A DNA stretch of 64,000 nucleotides, taken from positions 237,745 to 301,744 of the forward strand of contig JAUTCQ010000003.1 in NCBI GenBank assembly GCA_030673845.1, given 5' to 3'. Source of the DNA: Verrucomicrobiota bacterium JB022 (lineage in GTDB: Bacteria > Verrucomicrobiota > Verrucomicrobiia > Opitutales > Oceanipulchritudinaceae). Positions 17,419 through 25,647 of this stretch are shown in pieces. Position 1 is the stretch's first letter, and each line of letters begins with the position of its first letter. The notes under the pieces were generated by a model. It searched no databases and had not been told where the DNA came from. It saw only the letters and a list, made by a program, of their open reading frames with translations. The position numbers and the translations under genes were made by a program.

Positions 17419-18069
17419 ATGAGTATCTGGAATCGTATCCGCATCAATTTCCGCACTGAGGTGACGCGCCTGCTCGATCAGGTGGAGAACCATGAAGCTG
17501 TCGCCGACGAATTGCTCGGCAAGGCACGCCAGCAGTTGGCGGCGGCTGAGACGCGCCTCGTGCGTCTGCAACGAGAGCGCGAGCAGCTCGACCAGCAGCA
17601 GCGCGACGCAGTGGCCAAAGCCGAACAGTGGCAGACCCGGGCCGTTCAGAACGCCACCGCCAACCAAGAGCTGGCCCTGCAGTGTCTCCAGCGCAAGAAG
17701 GCCGCCGCCGAACTGGCCCGCCAACGCGAAGAGGAGCTGGTGCAGCTCGACGGCCTGGTCCACGAGGTGGAGCAAGAGCTGGACGAAAGCCGCCGCCTGA
17801 TTGGCGAGCTGAACCGTCGCAAGCAGGCCCTCGCCGCACGCGACCTGAGCCAGCGGGCGCAGCAGGATTCGCGGGCCGCGAGCGGCGACGAGGAGCTGGG
17901 CCGCTTGCTCGACCGTTGGGAAGAGCAAGTGCGCGTGCGTGAACTGGAGCGCCCTATGGGGCGAGGGAAGCCCGTCGACCGTCTGGAGCAGCAGTTCCGC
18001 GAGGAGGAAGAGCGCGACGCGCTGGCTCGCGAGCTGGCTGAACTGAAGTCGAACCTCAACCAGGCCTAA
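17419..18069 (+). CDS. PspA/IM30-family coiled-coil protein
   Basis: 216 residues, almost entirely predicted coiled coil (long runs of Gln, Glu, Arg and Ala in heptad-like order). It starts MSIWNRIRINFRTEVTRLLDQVENHEAVADELL, which matches the N-terminus of PspA/Vipp1 proteins that bind and stabilise the inner membrane under stress. It is a little short of typical PspA (~220-230). The next gene starts three bases after its stop, so the two are co-transcribed and probably cooperate. There is no sigma-54 activator (pspF) or pspB/C nearby. Confidence 0.72.
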   Translation: MSIWNRIRINFRTEVTRLLDQVENHEAVADELLGKARQQLAAAETRLVRLQREREQLDQQQRDAVAKAEQWQTRAVQNATANQELALQCLQRKKAAAELARQREEELVQLDGLVHEVEQELDESRRLIGELNRRKQALAARDLSQRAQQDSRAASGDEELGRLLDRWEEQVRVRELERPMGRGKPVDRLEQQFREEEERDALARELAELKSNLNQA

Positions 18070-18072
18070 GTC

Positions 18073-19353
18073 ATGAACGCCACCCCACCTCCGCTGCCCG
18101 CTACCGTCGTCCCCAATCTTCCGGAGGTAGAAGCTCGCCCGCACGAGGGCTTTTCGCTGCCCCGCCTGCTCCGTTGGCTGGGGGGCCTGCTGCTCGCGTC
18201 TGCTGCGGGCAAGTTTATCTTTACCGATCTGATGGAGCGCGGCCCGTTCGGCCAATACGCCGTCTTTCTCGGCTTTACGCTGCTCATCGGCGTGTGCGGC
18301 TGGCTGGTGACGCGCCGCTGGCAAGATGCAGCCGCCGGTCGTGCGCTGCTGGGGCTGGCCGCTGGATTTGTCCCCGCCCATTTCGGCCAACTGAGCGCAC
18401 TGCTCTACGAGGCACGCTTTGAGGGCCTCATGCTGGGCGCGCCTGCCTGGAGTCTACTGGGCCTCGCGCTGCCGGTGCTGGCGCTCGTCTCGTGGCTGGG
18501 CATGTCGGCCCTTTGCCGTTCACATGCGCGGTTGCTGGCGGTCAGCTTCTTCGCGGGGCAGCTTCTCCTGCTGCCCACCTGGCGCGATCCGCAGTGGATC
18601 ACCGGTATAACGGTCGCTTTGCTGATCGCTACCGTGGTCGTGCTCGAACGGGTGCGACGTAGCTCCCCCGGCTTTGTGGGGCTGGAAGGCCTATTGGCGC
18701 AAGTCGCGTTCTTTCCCGCCATCCTCATGCTGCCGATCCGGCAGGTATGCTGGCATCATGGTGACGAGGGGCCGTTCTTCCTGCTGGTCGCGCTGACGCT
18801 TGCCTACCTTTTCAATGGCGTGTTTGCCCCGGGCGTTCGCAATCGCGTGCTGCGGGGAATCGTCGAGACCGGGGGCTTGCTCTGGGGCTTTGCGGCCTGG
18901 CTGCTCGGTGCGCAACTGCTCTTCGGTTGGCACGAGGAACTGCTGGCCTTTGCCGCGCTGCTCTATGCCGTGCCGGTGATGCTGTGGAGCCTCACCCGTT
19001 CAGTGGAGCAGGGCCAATGGATCCGTAGCGTGGCAGCCTTTCTGCTCATGCTCGTGGCGCTGCTGAGCGTGGGCGAAGACGCTTTTCCGCTGATGGAGCG
19101 TGCGTTGGTGGGGCTTGCGGTCGGTGCGGCTCTGCTGGCCTGCCACCTGCGCGAGCGCTTGTTGCTGACGTTTGCCCTCTTGGCGTTGATCGTCTCCGGC
19201 TGTGACAACGCCTACACGCTCTGGACCGGCCTCTTCCGCTGGCACTGGAGCCTGCTCGGCGTCGCGGGTCTGGTCATCATCCTGCTCGCCTCCTGGCTCG
19301 AACGCCTCGACGCCCGCCGCGTCTACCACCACTTCAAGCACGAGTGGCGGTAG
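18073..19353 (+). CDS. Multi-pass membrane protein, partner of the PspA-like gene
   Basis: 426 residues. A Pro-rich cytoplasmic N-terminus (ATPPPLPATVVPNLPEVE) is followed by about 11-12 hydrophobic helices and a charged C-terminal tail (LERLDARRVYHHFKHEWR). The layout resembles DUF4401/DUF2157-type membrane proteins, but no signature was certain. It begins three bases after the pspA-like stop and is surely in the same operon. It could be the membrane anchor or sensor for the coiled-coil protein; this is inferred from context only. Confidence 0.65.
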   Translation: MNATPPPLPATVVPNLPEVEARPHEGFSLPRLLRWLGGLLLASAAGKFIFTDLMERGPFGQYAVFLGFTLLIGVCGWLVTRRWQDAAAGRALLGLAAGFVPAHFGQLSALLYEARFEGLMLGAPAWSLLGLALPVLALVSWLGMSALCRSHARLLAVSFFAGQLLLLPTWRDPQWITGITVALLIATVVVLERVRRSSPGFVGLEGLLAQVAFFPAILMLPIRQVCWHHGDEGPFFLLVALTLAYLFNGVFAPGVRNRVLRGIVETGGLLWGFAAWLLGAQLLFGWHEELLAFAALLYAVPVMLWSLTRSVEQGQWIRSVAAFLLMLVALLSVGEDAFPLMERALVGLAVGAALLACHLRERLLLTFALLALIVSGCDNAYTLWTGLFRWHWSLLGVAGLVIILLASWLERLDARRVYHHFKHEWR

Positions 19354-19361
19354 GGGGGGCG

Positions 19362-19952
19362 TTAAAGCTCTGCCACCCGGAAATACCCGCGAATTGCCAC
19401 GGGATCACGGACGGTAATTTGCACGTGCGTCTTTGCCATGATCTTGGCCCCAGGATAAAGTGGCTCCCCTTCCATAAATGGGCCTCGGACAGTCGTATAC
19501 GGTTCGAGGCCTTCTTCTTGGCGGAAATAATGCATAAAGTTGATCACGGCGCAGTCGAGGTGGCGCTTGATCAAGTCGGCGTCGCCCTCAAAGCCGGACT
19601 TATTCTCGGGAAGCTCTCCCCCTTCCATCTTCCTTATTTCACGAAATACTTCGTAGGCGCGTTGAAGGGTTGTGAGCGAGCTTTGATCAGAGAGATCTAG
19701 GCATGAGCCGGGATCTATAATCGCCCCTACCACAAAGGGCTTATCGATGCGGGTCTTGAAGAACTGGGGATGTTGTTGGATGAAGAGCGCCCAGTGATAG
19801 GCGCGGAGCGGGTCGTTTTCCCAGAAGTAAATCCCTTCTCCAAGCCAGTCGTAGTCATTACGGCTCAGTTGAAGGTGTTCCCCAGCCAGCACACGTTCGC
19901 CCACGGCTCGGTCGCAACCGTGAAAGCCTAGAACCCAGGAGGTGCGGAACAT
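19362..19952 (-). CDS. Putative ADP-ribosyltransferase-fold toxin of a two-gene module
   Basis: 196 residues. FHGCDRAVGERVLAGE near the start and DYDWLGEGIYFWENDPLRAYHWA after it match the layout of DUF3990-like ADP-ribosyltransferase-fold proteins (a YHGT-like strand, then an LG.GFY.T...A..WA element). GAIIDPGSCLDLSD follows. No catalytic Glu can be assigned with confidence. Its ATG overlaps the stop of the preceding 55-residue gene by one base (TAATG), the usual arrangement for antitoxin then toxin. It is convergent with the 18073-19353 gene (8-base gap). The toxin role is inferred from fold resemblance and gene order. Confidence 0.6.
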   Translation of the reverse strand: MFRTSWVLGFHGCDRAVGERVLAGEHLQLSRNDYDWLGEGIYFWENDPLRAYHWALFIQQHPQFFKTRIDKPFVVGAIIDPGSCLDLSDQSSLTTLQRAYEVFREIRKMEGGELPENKSGFEGDADLIKRHLDCAVINFMHYFRQEEGLEPYTTVRGPFMEGEPLYPGAKIMAKTHVQITVRDPVAIRGYFRVAEL

Positions 19953-20119
19953 TAGCGGTATTTCTTCGCCAACTTCCCGTCTTTTGTAATAAAGCCGCCT
20001 TTCAGCAACGCTGCGCGCGCAGCCTCAGGCGAGGCTGTAGCTTTCTTAGCAAACGATTCCAGTGCCCGGCGTTCGGCTTCGATGTCCGCTTGGGGACGCT
20101 TGTAGACCACCCACGTCAT
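19952..20119 (-). CDS. Small protein, putative antitoxin partner
   Basis: 55 residues, from ATG 20119 to the TAA at 19954-19952. It starts MTWVVYKRPQADIEAERR and is helical and strongly charged. It ends with ASPEAARAALLKGGF, then a TKDGKLAKKYR tail; such basic TK.GKL tails recur in small bacterial partner proteins. Its stop codon overlaps the next ATG (TAATG), which implies translational coupling. No DNA-binding HTH is evident. No strong Shine-Dalgarno sequence was seen. Confidence 0.6.
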   Translation of the reverse strand: MTWVVYKRPQADIEAERRALESFAKKATASPEAARAALLKGGFITKDGKLAKKYR

Positions 20120-20181
20120 GGGGTTACTATCACAAAATACTTGTATTCCCGCAAGCTGATTTGGCGTCTCCCCACTGCCCT

Positions 20182-21657
20182 CTAATACTTCTTCCAGAGG
20201 GCGGGGGAGAAGAGGGCGAGGATGGCGTAGAGCTCGAGGCGGCCCAGGATCATGAGCAGCGAGAGGAATATCTTGGTGCCGCTGTGGAAGAAGGCGAAGT
20301 TCTGCGTAGGGCCGACTTCTTCGAGGCCGGGGCCGATGTTGAACAGCGTGGCGGCGACGGCAGAGAAGTTGCCCGTAAAGCTGAGCTGGGGCTCCAGCAC
20401 GGCTACGATGAGGGTCGACACGAGGAAGATCATCGCCATCTGGACGAGGAAGACCATGATCGAATCGATCGTGCTCTGGTCGAGGTGCTGGTCGTTGACC
20501 TTCAGCGGGCGCACAACGCGAGCCCGGTAGGCCCGCTCAACGTGATGGCGAGCCACCTTCCAGGCCACGCAGAGGCGGATCACCTTGATGCCGCCAGCAG
20601 TGGAGCCGGAGCAGCCGCCGATGATCATGAGGATGAAAAAGATGATATGTGTCGCGGGCAGCCACTGCTGGTAGTCTTCGGTCGCGAAGCCCGTGGTCGT
20701 CATGATCGAGATCACCTGGAAGGCTGCGTCGCGCACGGCTCCTTCAAAGCTGTCTGCGTTGAGGCCCAGATAGAGGAAGAGTGTCACCATTGCCGTGGCC
20801 CCGCCGATGATGCCGAAGTAGCTCTTCACCTCGGTCGACTGGCTGAGATACTTCCAGTCGCCCTTGATCAGGCGCAGGATAACGAGAAAGCTGCAGCCGC
20901 CCAAGGCCATGAAGACGATGACCGCCCATTCAAAGGCCGGGTTGTTGAAATCGGCCACGCTGGCGGAGCGCGTGCTGAAGCCCCCCGTGCTCAGCGTCGT
21001 GAACATGTGGTTGAGCGCGTCGTAGAGGCTGAGCCCGCACATGAGAAACACGACGGTGCAGAGCGCCGAAAGACCGAGGTAGAACAGGAGGATCTTCAAC
21101 ACGCCCTGTTGCACCCGCGAGGCATCGAGATCGGCCGCCTGCGCGCTGGATTCGCGCGAAAAGAGCACCTTGGCCCCTGCGCCGAGGAAGCTGAGCAGCG
21201 CGACGAAGAACACCACCACCCCCAAGCCGCCGATCCACTGGCTAAGGCTGCGCCAGAAGAGCAGGCTCAGCGGCATGTGCTCCAGATCGCTCAGGATCGA
21301 GGCTCCTGTGGTGGTAAAGCCGGAGGCGGATTCGAAGATACAGTCCGCAAAGTGAATGCCGGGGAGGATAAAGTAGTAGGGCAGGGCACCGAGCACGCTG
21401 GCGAAGATCCAGCCCAGGCCGATCGTGGCCAGCGCCTCCTTGCGAAACATCTTGTGGTTCTTGGACCGCCCAAGGATGAGGCCTGCGGTGCCGATCGCGC
21501 CCGCGATTGCCGTGCTGATCCCAAAACCCCAACGCGCCGGGCCCGCCCAGTCGCTGCCATCGTCGAGAAACCAGGCGACACCCCAACTGAGGAGGAAGGC
21601 GAGGCAGATGGTGACGGCAATCGTGCCGAGCAGGCGGATGACAATGGAGTAATTCAT
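20182..21657 (-). CDS. trkH: Trk/Ktr-type potassium uptake membrane subunit
   Basis: 491 residues of the TrkH/KtrB channel-transporter family. The repeated pore loops are visible: GFTTTGAS, LSTGGFSTRSAS, TTTGFATEDYQQ and NIGPGLEEVGPT, each with the selectivity-filter glycine. About ten transmembrane segments surround them. It moves K+ (with Na+ or H+) into the cell and is gated by the TrkA ring. It lies four bases downstream of trkA in the same minus-strand operon. ATG 21657. Confidence 0.93.
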   Translation of the reverse strand: MNYSIVIRLLGTIAVTICLAFLLSWGVAWFLDDGSDWAGPARWGFGISTAIAGAIGTAGLILGRSKNHKMFRKEALATIGLGWIFASVLGALPYYFILPGIHFADCIFESASGFTTTGASILSDLEHMPLSLLFWRSLSQWIGGLGVVVFFVALLSFLGAGAKVLFSRESSAQAADLDASRVQQGVLKILLFYLGLSALCTVVFLMCGLSLYDALNHMFTTLSTGGFSTRSASVADFNNPAFEWAVIVFMALGGCSFLVILRLIKGDWKYLSQSTEVKSYFGIIGGATAMVTLFLYLGLNADSFEGAVRDAAFQVISIMTTTGFATEDYQQWLPATHIIFFILMIIGGCSGSTAGGIKVIRLCVAWKVARHHVERAYRARVVRPLKVNDQHLDQSTIDSIMVFLVQMAMIFLVSTLIVAVLEPQLSFTGNFSAVAATLFNIGPGLEEVGPTQNFAFFHSGTKIFLSLLMILGRLELYAILALFSPALWKKY

Positions 21658-21661
21658 ACGG

Positions 21662-23017
21662 CTAGGCGTGGCCGAGCAGGCGCAACAGCTTGGGCACCGT
21701 GTCTTCGCGGGCGATCACCACTACGCGGTCTCCACCGAGGATCTGGTCGTCGGCGCCCGGCACCTTCACACTGTATTTGTGCAGCAGGGCGACTGCGACG
21801 GAGCCTTGAGGCCAGGCGATCTCGCGCAGGGCCTTGCCGGCGGCGGGCGAATCGTTCTTAACGCCGATCTCGAGGATGCGCACCTGCTGGCGCGGAAACT
21901 GGAACAGCTCGATGTACGGCTCCTTGCTCAGGTAACGCTGCACCTCGTTGAGCGTCACGAGCCGGGGCGAGACGAGGGACTCGATACCGAGGGTCGAGCG
22001 CAGGTGGTTGAGCATTTCCTCGTAATCGCTCTTGTTGAGCACCACCTGCACGTGGTTGGCCCCCAGCTTGGCCGCCTGGATGCCCGCCATGATGTTGTTT
22101 TCGTCGTCGCCCGTGCTGGCGACAAAGTAGTCGGCATCGCCCACCTGCTCCTCTTCCATCAGGCGCAGCTTGGTGCCGTCGCCCCGTATAATGGTGACGT
22201 GGGGGAAGGCTTCCGCCAGCCGCTGGCACTTGTCGGCGTTCTTTTCGATAATGCGGATGCGGAAGCGCGAGCTGCTGAGCAGGCGGATGAGCGCCACCGC
22301 CGTCTCGCCGCCGCCCAGGATGACGACGCGGGCGGTCGAGGCCTCGCTGTGCGGGTCAAACTTGCCCCGGATGCGGCTCACGTCGTGCGGCGGGCCAAAA
22401 ATCGTGACGATGTCGCCCTCTTCCAGCACGGTATCGGCGTGGGGCACGTCTTCCTGCTCGCCTCGACGGATAAAGCCGATGCGGATGTCTTGCGGCAGGC
22501 GGATGTCGCGCAGGCTGCGCCCCCGCCATTTGGCGCTCTTGTCGACCCGCACGCGCTGGGCTTCGATCTGGCCGCGGGCGAAGTTCTCGACCGCCACCCG
22601 CGCGGGATTGCGGATCGTCTTGGCCAGCTCGACCGCGCTGAGGCCTTCGGGGTTGATCATCACGTCGATCCCGAAGTGCAAGCGATAGTTGACGAGCGAA
22701 TTGTCCTGATACGTCTGGTCGTGGTTACGCGTCACCACCAGGCGTGCGCCCAGCACCTTGGCCAGCGAGCTGGCGATGAGGTTGGTCTTGTCGTCGCGCG
22801 TCATGGCGAGGAAGCAGTCGCAACTGTCGACGCCTGCCTTCTTGAGCACCCCGGCGCTGCTGCCGTTGCCCTGGATCACCTTGACGTTGTGCTCCTCATC
22901 GATCGCGGTCGCGCGCTCGAGGTTGGACTCGATCACGGTCACGTCGTGCCCCTCGTTGCTGAGGGTCCAGCTCAGAAAGGTCCCGACTTCGCCCGCGCCG
23001 ACAATGACAATCTTCAT
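21662..23017 (-). CDS. trkA: Trk potassium transport regulatory subunit
   Basis: 451 residues with two RCK_N/RCK_C pairs. The first Rossmann motif (MKIVIVGAGEVGTFL) is at the N-terminus and the second (VVILGGGETAVALIRLL) near residue 230. ES/EKN acidic residues sit at the ends of the second strands for NAD(H)/ATP binding. The TrkA-C segments are IGFIRRGEQEDVPHADTVLEEGDIVTIFG and the C-terminal GADDQILGGDRVVVIAR. It forms the cytosolic gating ring for TrkH, encoded directly downstream. Confidence 0.94.
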   Translation of the reverse strand: MKIVIVGAGEVGTFLSWTLSNEGHDVTVIESNLERATAIDEEHNVKVIQGNGSSAGVLKKAGVDSCDCFLAMTRDDKTNLIASSLAKVLGARLVVTRNHDQTYQDNSLVNYRLHFGIDVMINPEGLSAVELAKTIRNPARVAVENFARGQIEAQRVRVDKSAKWRGRSLRDIRLPQDIRIGFIRRGEQEDVPHADTVLEEGDIVTIFGPPHDVSRIRGKFDPHSEASTARVVILGGGETAVALIRLLSSSRFRIRIIEKNADKCQRLAEAFPHVTIIRGDGTKLRLMEEEQVGDADYFVASTGDDENNIMAGIQAAKLGANHVQVVLNKSDYEEMLNHLRSTLGIESLVSPRLVTLNEVQRYLSKEPYIELFQFPRQQVRILEIGVKNDSPAAGKALREIAWPQGSVAVALLHKYSVKVPGADDQILGGDRVVVIAREDTVPKLLRLLGHA

Positions 23018-23124
23018 CGGGTGGGCAGGCTAGAGCACTTTCACCGAAAGGGAAGCGTTTTCCCCAGTGATTTTAGCCTGTATTTGGAATGGATACAGTG
23101 AAGTGCTTCGCGGTTATGCCACTT

Positions 23125-25647
23125 TTACCGCCGCCACCAGAGGGTCCTCAACTGCAGGCGCGTCAACGCGGCGTCGGCGAGGGCCAGCAGAAGGAGCAGG
23201 CCGAGCAGGTAGGGCCGCAGGCTGTAGGAGCGCTTGCCGGGGAGCGGCTGGAAGCTGTCGGCGAGGTTCTGGCGCAGGGTGCCCCCGCTGGCGTTCGAGA
23301 GGGCGGCCAGCTCGCGCCGCGCCTGCGGGTTGCGCACAAACTCGGCGGAGGTGCTGAGCGCAAAGGGCCCGGCGGGCACGAAGTTGCTGCCTGCGCTGAC
23401 GCCGCCGGTAAAGGTCTCGCCGGGGGGCAGGTGCACGCTGGTGCGGAAGTGCCCGGGCTCCATCCGCTCCCAGGCCGGGGCCAGCTTGCGAGCCTCGGAC
23501 GACAGTTCGAGCGCGGGCGGGGTTGTGCTGAGCGGCCCGATCCAGTCGTCGCTATAGTAAAAATCGAACGTCAGCCGCGAGCCCTCGCGGTGGCTCTCGA
23601 TCGCGAGCCCGGCGGGCACATCGGGGCGGGCGGTCCAATCGACAATGCTGCGCAGGAAGGCCCCGCGGTCGCCCCACAGCTCCGTCTGCAGCGCGCCGTC
23701 GCCCACCACGGGGAAGGTCACGGCCATCACGCGCCCGCGCGCCTGTTGCCAAAAAGCCACCAGCGGCGCCTGGTAGGCATCGGTGGTAAAGAGCGCGCCG
23801 TTGGCGTTGTCGCGCAGGTAGCCGAGGTTGTAGCCCGGCACCTCCGGCAACCACTCCAGCGGCGCACTGCTGATCTGGCTCCAGGCCAGCGTCGGCTCGG
23901 TGGGCGTCACATCTTGCACGAAGGCCGAGCGCGCGATCGTCACCGTTTCCTGCGAAAAGAGGGCGGGTAGCTCCTGCGCTTGGTCGGTGAAGAAGATGCG
24001 GCCACCGCCCAGCTCGGCGATGTGCTTCAGTAGTTCGGCATGGACGTCTTCGGGCGTGCCCAGTGCGATGACGGACACCGTGACGCCGTCGGCCCGCATC
24101 TCGGGCAGCAGCTTTTCGTAGCCCTCTGCTGCTTCGGAGTCGTTGGCGTCGGAGAAAAGGATTACGTGGCGCTGGCCGAATTGCGCCTCCTGGAGCTGCT
24201 CCCAGGCCGCTAGCAGGCTCTTGAACACGTAGATGCCGCCGCCCATCGAGGTGATGCCGCCCACGCGCCGGAAGACCTCCTCGCGGTTGCCGGTGAGGGT
24301 TGTCATGGGCACGATTACGTGCGCCTCGGTGTCTGCCGCGAGCACGGCCAGGCCGTCGCGGTTGCCGAGCAGGGCCGCGGTCGAGACGGCTCCGGCGTTG
24401 GCCAGCTGCATCTTCGTCACCGGCTGGCCGCTGGCGTCGTCGACCGTCATGCTCATACTGCCCGAGCGGTCTAGCACCAGCACGAGAGCGGTGGCGAGGC
24501 GACGGTGCTCCTGTCGCAGCTCCATGCTCACCGGCAGCACCTCGGCCAGCGCCGAGCCGAAGTAGCCGCCCGAGCCGAAGCTGTTGGGGCCACCCACCAT
24601 CAGCAGCCCCGTGCCCTGTTCGCGGATCGCCGCCGTCAGCTGCGCGTTGAAGCCGATGGGCAGCACATGGGCGGGCACGTCGTTGAGGATCACCAGCCGC
24701 GAGGCGATCAGGCTGCCTTCGTGCAGGTTTGAGAAGTCATGCACCAGTTCCACTTCCGCGCCCGCTGCCGCCAGCAGGTCGGCCAACGGGTCGTTCCGAT
24801 ATTTGGAAAGCAGCAGGATGCGACCGTTGCCCTGCGCGCGCAGCCAGGCTTCGCGGCGGTTGTTAGCCTCGATGGCGTCCGTCTCCGGCTCGATCTCGAC
24901 TGCATAACGGTAAGCGCCCGCGCGCTCCACCCGGTCGGCCAAGGCCAGCCGCGCGCTGCCACCGCTTAGCTTGGCCGTGCCTTCGTGCACGGGCTGGCCA
25001 TCGCGCAACAGGCGGTAGGGCACCTCGCCGTCGGGCCCCTCCAGCAGCAGGCTCAGGCGAAAGAGCTGCCCCGGGCGCACCTCGCCGGGCAAGGCCAGCT
25101 CGCTCACCTGCACGTCGGTGGCCTCTTCGGCCTCGATCAGGCGGTAGTCGACCGCCAGCCCTTCGCGCATCACGGCAGTGCCCACCTCTTTCAGCGGCTC
25201 GGTGCTGTAGCCGTCGCTCAACACTAGCACGCGGGCGGGGGTGTCGGTCTCGCGCCGCAAAAGGACCTGCCGCAGGGCCGTGTCGAGGCGGCTCTCGTAG
25301 CCGGTCAGCGCCTGTCCGTCGCTCTGGCGCGCCAGCTCGTCGCGCGGTTCCTCGGCGTAGTCGATTCGGTGCAGTGCGGCGTCCTGAGGACGGGCGTCTT
25401 CGAGCAGCGCCCACCAGCGGGCAAACACCTCGTCCATCTCCTCGCGGTTGGAAAGGGAGCGGTCGACCAGCACCCAGAGGTCGGGCGCGCGGTCCTGCAA
25501 GCGAATCTGCGGCTCGGCCAGGATCAGGGCCAGCAGCAGCGCCAGCAGGATGCGCAGGGGTCGCAAGACCACGTGGCGGGGTAGAAACAGCAGCAGCGCC
25601 GGGTAAAGCAGGGCGATCAGGAGCCAGGTGGGATGCGCGAGGGTCAT
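23125..25647 (-). CDS. VWA-domain membrane protein, last gene of the MoxR/BatA operon
   Basis: 840 residues. Two hydrophobic helices at the N-terminus (THPTWLLIALLYPALLLFL; LRILLALLLALILAE) are followed by a first degenerate VWA-like part (LWVLVDRSLSNREEMDEV). A glutamine-amidotransferase-like fold follows (VILNDVPAHVL, GTGLLMVGGPNSFGSGGY), then a full VWA domain with the MIDAS DRSGSMSM and LFSDAND. A C-terminal helix ends the protein. Large BatB-type proteins with this GATase1-like insert occur in PVC bacteria. Its ATG overlaps the stop of batA by one base. The role (envelope stress or secretion linked to MoxR chaperones) is inferred from family context. Confidence 0.82.
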   Translation of the reverse strand: MTLAHPTWLLIALLYPALLLFLPRHVVLRPLRILLALLLALILAEPQIRLQDRAPDLWVLVDRSLSNREEMDEVFARWWALLEDARPQDAALHRIDYAEEPRDELARQSDGQALTGYESRLDTALRQVLLRRETDTPARVLVLSDGYSTEPLKEVGTAVMREGLAVDYRLIEAEEATDVQVSELALPGEVRPGQLFRLSLLLEGPDGEVPYRLLRDGQPVHEGTAKLSGGSARLALADRVERAGAYRYAVEIEPETDAIEANNRREAWLRAQGNGRILLLSKYRNDPLADLLAAAGAEVELVHDFSNLHEGSLIASRLVILNDVPAHVLPIGFNAQLTAAIREQGTGLLMVGGPNSFGSGGYFGSALAEVLPVSMELRQEHRRLATALVLVLDRSGSMSMTVDDASGQPVTKMQLANAGAVSTAALLGNRDGLAVLAADTEAHVIVPMTTLTGNREEVFRRVGGITSMGGGIYVFKSLLAAWEQLQEAQFGQRHVILFSDANDSEAAEGYEKLLPEMRADGVTVSVIALGTPEDVHAELLKHIAELGGGRIFFTDQAQELPALFSQETVTIARSAFVQDVTPTEPTLAWSQISSAPLEWLPEVPGYNLGYLRDNANGALFTTDAYQAPLVAFWQQARGRVMAVTFPVVGDGALQTELWGDRGAFLRSIVDWTARPDVPAGLAIESHREGSRLTFDFYYSDDWIGPLSTTPPALELSSEARKLAPAWERMEPGHFRTSVHLPPGETFTGGVSAGSNFVPAGPFALSTSAEFVRNPQARRELAALSNASGGTLRQNLADSFQPLPGKRSYSLRPYLLGLLLLLALADAALTRLQLRTLWWRR

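Noticed and set aside
20062..23101. Long plus-strand frames opposite trkH and trkA
   Set aside because: Both are antisense to clear Trk genes and show only shadow composition.
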